Source of the DNA: Branchiostoma floridae
Taxonomy: Eukaryota > Chordata > Leptocardii > Amphioxiformes > Branchiostomatidae
DNA: 64,000 nucleotides
Direction: 5' to 3'
Assembly: GCF_000003815.2 (NCBI RefSeq)
Contig: NC_049979.1
Coordinates: 6,354,196-6,418,195 of the forward strand
The translations under genes and the position numbers were made by a program. Below are positions 60,301-64,000 of this stretch, one piece after another (position 1 is the stretch's first letter; every line of letters starts with the position of its first letter). The notes below the pieces were generated by a model, which did no database searches, was not told the origin of the DNA, and saw only the letters and a program-made list of their open reading frames with translations.

Positions 60301-63300
60301 GAGGCTGCGCTTACTGCAGGTACAATCTTGGCAGAAAGAAAAGGCAGGGCTAACAGCCTTGATGGGAATGAGGATCAGAATACTGTATACAGTTCTGATG
60401 TGGAAGAAAGATATGTAGAAACAGCTTGGGGAGAAAGAGGAAGAGTTTAAGGAGGGAGGGTGAAATGAATAGGGAATGCTCATTATAATGAGAAAGAAGT
60501 TAAGGGATACATTCAGTGAAAGGTGACAAATGTATCCAAACACAGAATAATTCATTTTGAAATTATAAGTACCTCAGTGAGCATCCACTTTCTCTGAAAT
60601 GGCTCTCTTCACAGAATACATCAACATTGGAAATCAATGCACCAAGCAAACAGAAAAGCTTGATGGTAACACTAACAGTAAAATTAAACCCATAAGTGCC
60701 ACAAAATTGTATCCCCACACTGCAGTAATTCAGCTGATGACAGACGGGCCATCTGCAAGTGAAACACTTGATCATGACCCAGTCTACAACATAGTCTGCC
60801 CAACATCTCTGACTTTGAAAATGATGACCAACATTGACTCCACTTTGTATCATAAGCAGAAAGTGTAGCACTGGTGAGAGTGGCTCCCTCCAACCAAAAT
60901 CAAGTGTTGCCTAAATAGCAAAAAATCAGTACTCCTGGTGGTGTGATGAATCCAGCCGTTGACCTTTTTTCCCTGAAAACCAAGGGGTAGGCAATGTGGA
61001 TGTCTACAGCATGCTACTGATGCCATTGTAACATCATGTAAAAATTTTAAAAAGTTAAAATGCTGAAAGAAGAATTATGGTTAGATTTAGTACATTTCAG
61101 ATGTATTCTGATGATATCCGGGGAACACAGCTGAAGTTCTGGCTTCAGATGTCCGCATTTGCCACTTGCAGTTATAGTCAAGGTTGGAGCAAAGAAATGA
61201 AAGCCCTTCCGATCCTTACAATATGCACCACTATTAAAATCAATGCTGTTATGAATGTGTAAAATGGCACCTTTGTGATTAAGTATTAACCTGGAACACT
61301 AATCGTTACATTTCTAGGGTAAAGTACAATCTCAGGTATAAGTATATTTCTCCTGGATGTGAAATAATACAGAGATAAAGATGTAAGTTATGCTGACAAT
61401 AACACATACAAAGTCACCTACCCCACTACAGGTCACTTACATGTAGTCATCGGTGAATGCCAAACAATGAATATGAATCTTAATAGTATTAAAATGACGA
61501 TTGAATGTGTGTGGAAATGTGACACCTTAGCTATAACAGAATGAAATAGAATGAAAGTGCAATGATAGTGCACTGTGCTTCTCACCAGACATCTTCCCTC
61601 ATCGTCACACTGATCAGAGTGTCCGTGGCAATTACACCTGGGCTGCGGGTCTGAGGCCAGGCATCCAGCCCCGCTGTAGGGGTTACCGCGGAAACCAGGC
61701 TGGCACTGTTCACACCGGAAGCCCATAGTGTTGTGCTGGCAGTTCTGGAATAAGTGCATGGTGTTCTGTTGTTCAGCAATCTGGTTCTTGGAGATGGTTA
61801 CTTATGGCAAGGTAGACCAATGTCTAGAAATTTACTGTCATCTTGTTTTAAAATGGCATACTCTGTTTAAAAAGAAAAGGGCCACACAAAGACAGTTTTT
61901 TATTGTCTTTGGACTGTGCATATGACCATCCAAGAATCAGGTTCTTGTTAGCTTGCCGTGAAGAACTCGCAGATCAGATCATGCAGAGTATGTAAGATAT
62001 GGAGACAGACTCCTCATGCCTACATGTTCCTTTATGCTGAAGTGATATTTTAGGATAGCTCTGGAAATCATGTTATTTTCTTTCAAATTGCATTCTGCCT
62101 CCATATTTGAACTTTCAATGTCAGGGCTGATTAGAACAGGGTGTTATATCTTGCCCATGACACTGTTTAGGGTTATTGTTAATGTTTATGCTGACAAGCA
62201 TATGGTATTGGATGGGGAGGAGGGAAGTCTACAACATCTGCATAATGATTAAATTTTGCCAAATGGACAAAACGTAAGGACAAATGATCAGCAAACGTCT
62301 GTGATCTGATTGTAGATACAACTGAGGTTATGGCATTCTCTACTGCTGTCACCATGAAGTAAAATAGCTGTCATTTATTTTGGTTTTACGATATATAGTA
62401 CTGCTGTGGTGGCCCCACAGGTTCCACCAACAACAGAGTCTAGCAGCATCTAATGAATATTACATTGAGAGTATAGCAGAGTTAGGTCAGATGTTCTTTC
62501 TCAAAAATCAGTTACACTGCAGACATACATGTATGTCCAATTAGCTTAAGACAAGCAGCTGTTGACATTATCCAGCACAAAATGTACTTCCACCATGAAA
62601 TAAACTTGACCAAAGTCTACAGCCTCAGTAGAAAGTAGTCAGTTAAGATCATGAATTGTGAACAAAAGTAAATGATAGAAAGATTGGTTTGTAATGGCAT
62701 GATTGTGCTTTTTATTAAGCAAAATAACTTCTTAAATTTTGCTGACTCGTTGCTAAGAAAAAATGTATAATAGTCCACAATTAATGATTGATTGCTGAAA
62801 AAAGGAAACTTAAACATTCAGTTCTTAGGGTTGCACAGAAACTACAGTACTGGAGATTCTCCATGTGGGCTTTGGTAAGGGCTCTGGTGAGAGGTTATGA
62901 GTAAATAAGAGGGAAGAGAGGGTTACAGACATTAGACCTGGGGAGAACATTTGCATGATGAGGGAAGTTTCTATCAATAAGAGGAGGCAAGGTTAGAGAT
63001 TACATTGAAATCAATAGGAAAAAGTTGGAACTTCTGCCAACTCCCTTCTGAACTACTACCACTATTACTACTACTACTAATGATAATAATACTGTATTTA
63101 CAGCTTATGTCTTTTAGCATACAGCTACTTTCTGTACTTTTAAGGAATACAGTGGAAGCCGCTTAATTGCACACCCAATTTGCCAGCGAATCCCGTGCAA
63201 TTATCCGGCGTGTGCGATAATGCGAAGTTACCGCACAGCCACGGGATTTTGGGATCCCGTGCAATTGACCGAAGTGTGCGTTTATCCGACGTGCAATTAA

Positions 63301-64000
63301 CTGGCTTCCACTGTACTATACTGTATGAGTGTCTGTGTTTGCTAGGTTTGCTTTTGCTGTTGTTGTGTTTGTTTCGACCAGCAGTTTCAAAAGTGATTTG
63401 AATGAAATCATTACATGACCCATGCATGTGTACTTACGATACATCTCCCAAAAGCATCACACTGTTCTGAATGTCCGTTGCAGTCACATCGAGAGGGTTG
63501 AACTTGACGGGGCTGGCAGTCATTGGGTGTGCCCCTCCTGGCATCTCCATAGAAACCAGGGCGGCATTCTTCACACTCAAAACCAATGGTGTTGTGCTGG
63601 CAATTCTGAAAATCAAAAGCGCACTCAATTCAAAGCATTACCAGGACACAGACAGTAAAGAAAGCTTATACCCCAGATTTAAGATGACAAGGCTCAAATG
63701 CAGCATTGTCCTATGCAGGGACATCCAACGGCGCTAGCAAACCGCCTCTTGTCTGTACTCTGCTATCTCAACCATCATGATCAGTTCCTGACCACCCTGC
63801 TTATAAATATTAATGAGTTTACCCGCAGCCTTTGCGAGATCCCTTTTAAAAACTGAAAGGTCTATTCTCTGATTGGCCGACAGCTGGTTTGTGGCAACAC
63901 CCACAGGAACTGATCGTGATGGTTGAGATAGCAGAGTACAGACAAGAGGCGGTTTTCCTAGTGCTATTCAGGATGTCTCTGCGAAGGAGAATGAAACGTG
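45192..64000 (-). CDS. Perlecan-like (HSPG2-like) matrix proteoglycan, partial
   Basis: Nineteen exons are recognisable, listed one by one below. From the right edge, 14 exons each encode one laminin-type EGF (LE) repeat with eight cysteines. Each runs from NCQHNT to GRCL, and all exons are phase 0 at both ends. Three smaller exons follow with a split LE block ([19 protein letters not shown] and CAPGYIGNP), which closely matches the end of perlecan domain III. Two exons then form an I-set Ig domain (cysteine in VTLSCDV, tryptophan in LFWGRKDG, and DAATYVCTA), as at the start of perlecan domain IV. Perlecan is a secreted basement-membrane proteoglycan. I see no laminin IV domain between the LE repeats, unlike vertebrate perlecan. 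The last exon reaches a TGA at 45192-45194. Whether the protein really ends there is uncertain. A laminin subunit was considered, but the split LE block and the Ig domain argue against it. Confidence 0.8.
45540..45800 (+). mobile_element. LINE 3' tail
   Basis: A stem GCCTATAGG is followed by CATTTTGAATAAATAGAATA, resembling the 3' end of a CR1-like element. No coding part remains and the left boundary is not clear. Confidence 0.3.
45824..45924 (-). CDS. Perlecan-like exon: first half of Ig domain
   Basis: The exon lies between acceptor TATACTCCAG and donor GTGGGG. It encodes [20 protein letters not shown] and [13 protein letters not shown]. It starts with two bases completing a valine codon and ends in phase 0. 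Confidence 0.85.
45925..49182 (-). other. Intron of the perlecan-like gene
   Basis: A 3.3-kb intron. It holds the LINE relic at 46185-46480 and otherwise AT-rich sequence, with many GGAACAT/GTTCCAAC and GTTTGAAC-like words around 47600-48200. No exon was found. Confidence 0.5.
46185..46480 (-). mobile_element. LINE relic, 3' end of the reverse transcriptase frame
   Basis: On the minus strand the frame [20 protein letters not shown] followed by [14 protein letters not shown] resembles the usual last residues of CR1-type reverse transcriptases. A stop, a short 3' UTR and a run of nine A follow. It is heavily truncated. Confidence 0.3.
49183..49244 (-). CDS. Perlecan-like exon: end of split LE block
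   Basis: 62 nt encoding [20 protein letters not shown]. Acceptor TTTCTACAG and donor GTAAGC. The phase continues from the exon at 49619-49705. Confidence 0.88.
49337..49552. mobile_element. TAAC-TAGTTCACC MITE, copy 2
   Basis: The ends TAACTCTAGTTCGGC and GGTGAACTAGCGTTA are inverted. Inner GGTAACCTTTATCCGTTG and CAACGGATACACGTTACC match the other copies. It is in the intron between two split-LE exons. Confidence 0.75.
49619..49705 (-). CDS. Perlecan-like exon: middle of split LE block
   Basis: 87 nt encoding [20 protein letters not shown] and GYMGRDCG. Human perlecan has FSDTCFLDTDGQATCDACAP at this point, so the match is close. Donor GTAAGT. Confidence 0.92.
50090..50217 (-). CDS. Perlecan-like exon: start of split LE block
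   Basis: 128 nt encoding [20 protein letters not shown] and [20 protein letters not shown]. This exon ends in phase 2, so it breaks the 0-0 pattern of the exons before it. Donor GTAAGC. Confidence 0.92.
50641..50883 (+). mobile_element. LINE 3' tail abutting an exon
   Basis: The plus-strand sequence CGGCCTGCAGGCC, then TTAATAAATAAATG and (CAAA)n, has the form of a CR1/L2-like 3' end. It includes a 25-bp tandem pair (TCTGTTATATTCTTATCTGA) at about 50748-50797. Its terminal CAAACAAACAAAC stops exactly at the 3' border of the LE exon at 50884. The left limit is approximate. Confidence 0.55.
50884..51045 (-). CDS. Perlecan-like LE exon 14
   Basis: 54 residues, [20 protein letters not shown] through [14 protein letters not shown], eight cysteines. 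The last residue is Gln where the other repeats have Leu, Ile or Val. The donor is GTTTGT, inside the LINE tail. Confidence 0.9.
51275..51541 (-). CDS. Perlecan-like LE exon 13, with Lys-Pro-Thr insert
   Basis: 89 residues, the longest LE exon. It begins [20 protein letters not shown]. Between the fourth and fifth cysteines it carries a low-complexity insert built from three 8-residue units KPTDKPxx (about 51326-51406). Donor GTAGGT. Confidence 0.9.
52334..52489 (-). CDS. Perlecan-like LE exon 12
   Basis: 52 residues, [20 protein letters not shown] through [15 protein letters not shown]. Eight cysteines, phase 0-0, donor GTGAGG. Confidence 0.92.
52626..52859. mobile_element. TAAC-TAGTTCACC MITE, copy 3
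   Basis: The ends TAACATTAGTTCACC and GGTGAACTATCGTTA are inverted. It is the clearest copy, with matching inner blocks GGGGTGACCTATATTCGTC and GACATAGGTTACCCCG. Confidence 0.8.
52956..53111 (-). CDS. Perlecan-like LE exon 11
   Basis: 52 residues, [20 protein letters not shown] through [15 protein letters not shown]. Eight cysteines, donor GTAAGG. Confidence 0.92.
53837..54001 (-). CDS. Perlecan-like LE exon 10
   Basis: 55 residues, [20 protein letters not shown] through [15 protein letters not shown]. Donor GTTAGG is weaker than its neighbours. Its acceptor is only 40 nt from the donor of the candidate exon at 54042. Confidence 0.92.
54042..54236 (-). CDS. Candidate non-LE exon in the perlecan-like gene
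   Basis: 65 codons open in phase 0 between a strong acceptor (TTTTGTTCTCTTGCAG) and a strong donor (GTGAGT). The sequence begins [20 protein letters not shown] and ends NDESQCFL, and it has six cysteines. It ends like an LE repeat (CFL for CLV-type ends) but is otherwise unlike any domain I know. The next acceptor is 40 nt away, which is very short for splicing, so it may be alternative, mutually exclusive with exon 10, or spurious. Confidence 0.4.
54658..54825 (-). CDS. Perlecan-like LE exon 9
   Basis: 56 residues, [20 protein letters not shown] through [15 protein letters not shown]. The usual CNGH is CHNH here. Donor GTAAGA. Confidence 0.92.
54826..55559 (-). other. Intron of the perlecan-like gene
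   Basis: 730 nt between LE exons 8 and 9. AT-rich, with no repeat boundaries and no relic exon recognised. Confidence 0.5.
55560..55706 (-). CDS. Perlecan-like LE exon 8
   Basis: 49 residues, the shortest repeat: [20 protein letters not shown] through [15 protein letters not shown]. Donor GTAAGG. Confidence 0.93.
56085..56240 (-). CDS. Perlecan-like LE exon 7
   Basis: 52 residues, [20 protein letters not shown] through [15 protein letters not shown]. Its second half resembles exon 8 closely (CDQYGRCL in both), suggesting a local duplication. Donor GTAAAT. Confidence 0.93.
56689..56851 (-). pseudogene. Decayed LE exon
   Basis: The minus strand reads HNTEGPK in one frame, then [20 protein letters not shown] in another, and later CVCFGHSDQ followed by TGA where a cysteine is expected. 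The start lacks the NC codons next to a TTTCAG acceptor. The former donor reads ATAAGC instead of GTAAG. It therefore has a frameshift, a stop and a broken splice site. It sits where one more LE exon would be expected. Confidence 0.8.
57140..57298 (-). CDS. Perlecan-like LE exon 6
   Basis: 53 residues, [20 protein letters not shown] through [15 protein letters not shown]. Donor GTAAGT. Confidence 0.93.
57299..58102 (-). other. Intron of the perlecan-like gene
   Basis: 800 nt between LE exons 5 and 6. AT-rich, no exon or repeat boundary recognised. Confidence 0.5.
58103..58261 (-). CDS. Perlecan-like LE exon 5
   Basis: 53 residues, [20 protein letters not shown] through [15 protein letters not shown]. 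Donor GTGAGA. Confidence 0.93.
58435..58596 (-). CDS. Perlecan-like LE exon 4
   Basis: 54 residues, [20 protein letters not shown] through [15 protein letters not shown]. Donor GTGAGC. The intron to exon 5 is only 173 nt. Confidence 0.93.
58900..59490. repeat. Diverged direct duplication in an intron
   Basis: Blocks containing TTCTGGATTGTCTC and AGTACATCCTTGCTTTACT occur near 58911-59011 and again near 59327-59430. A block GGAACTGTTTTTNGTTGTCAATGGCTATTC occurs near 59279 and 59443. The pattern fits serial duplication of one unit. Confidence 0.65.
59705..59875 (-). CDS. Perlecan-like LE exon 3
   Basis: 57 residues, [20 protein letters not shown] through [15 protein letters not shown]. Donor GTACGA. 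Confidence 0.93.
59876..61585 (-). other. Intron of the perlecan-like gene
   Basis: 1.7 kb between LE exons 2 and 3. I found no repeat boundary and no exon or relic exon. Confidence 0.5.
61586..61744 (-). CDS. Perlecan-like LE exon 2
   Basis: 53 residues, [20 protein letters not shown] through [15 protein letters not shown]. Donor GTGAGA. Confidence 0.93.
61745..63437 (-). other. Intron of the perlecan-like gene
   Basis: 1.7 kb between LE exons 1 and 2. Contains the TA-flanked MITE at 63151-63313 and nothing else recognised. Confidence 0.5.
63151..63313. mobile_element. Tc1/mariner (pogo/Tigger-like) MITE
   Basis: Ends CAGTGGAAGCC and GGCTTCCACTG are inverted and flanked by TA on both sides. 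The interior repeats the GTGCAATTA/TAATTGCAC and ATCCGGCGTGTGCG words typical of such elements. Confidence 0.8.
63438..63605 (-). CDS. Perlecan-like LE exon 1 (first in window)
   Basis: 56 residues, [20 protein letters not shown] through [15 protein letters not shown]. Donor GTAAGT. Its acceptor means that at least one more exon lies to the right of the window. Confidence 0.93.
63715..63982. mobile_element. MITE with 76-79 bp inverted ends
   Basis: The arms at 63715-63790 and 63904-63982 share AAACCGCCTCTTGTCTGTAC and TCTGCTATCTCAACCATC in inverted form. The loop is 113 bp. No target duplication could be fixed, so the family is open. Confidence 0.8.

Noticed and set aside
45824-63605. Assignment of the EGF array to a laminin subunit
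   Set aside because: The split LE block matches perlecan closely and is followed by an Ig domain, which laminins lack. No laminin N-terminal or coiled-coil region was seen.

Overview
The window is a piece of an animal nuclear genome. Genes are split into many short GT-AG exons, introns are full of small inverted-repeat elements, and there are non-LTR retrotransposons. The genes recognised (Dicer, ALKBH6, Gemin8, a BTB-Kelch protein and a perlecan-like matrix protein), the compact introns and the repeat style fit an invertebrate deuterostome. A lancelet (Branchiostoma) is my best guess, but this is an inference from style and not from a search. Layout, left to right. (1) 1-2573, minus strand: the first coding exons of Dicer, with the Walker A motif. 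(2) 2574-13462: about 11 kb with no recognisable coding sequence. It holds a Mutator-like foldback element (10762-12482) with 221-225 bp inverted termini, an exact 9-bp target duplication and a second element nested inside. (3) 13463-23311, plus strand: ALKBH6 complete in eight exons, two of them microexons of 20 and 27 nt. Its introns carry several MITEs and a Myb/SANT-like relic. (4) 25131-26278, minus strand: two exons of an unidentified gene with an RFX-type X-box just upstream, so perhaps a ciliary gene. (5) 28796-30854, minus strand: Gemin8 complete in three exons. (6) 31889-35537, plus strand: a complete BTB-BACK-Kelch gene, arranged head-to-head with Gemin8. (7) 35659-41613, minus strand: a full-length, apparently intact L1-type retrotransposon (ORF1 and ORF2, A-rich tail, exact 12-bp target duplication) inserted 121 nt after the Kelch stop codon. 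(8) 42676-44780, plus strand: a 5'-truncated second non-LTR element whose reverse transcriptase carries a PHD-like zinc finger. (9) 45192-64000, minus strand: a perlecan-like gene with 14 laminin-type EGF exons in a row, the perlecan-specific split EGF block and one Ig domain. The 5' end lies beyond the window. The nuclear genes do not form one pathway: Dicer, ALKBH6 and Gemin8 belong to separate RNA or demethylation processes. The most unusual material is structural. It includes the tandem array of phase 0-0 EGF exons with one decayed member, a 5' splice site made from a LINE tail, the YY1-like site at the extreme 5' end of the L1-type element, the PHD-bearing reverse transcriptase and the Mutator-like foldback. 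I saw no tRNA, rRNA or CRISPR array.
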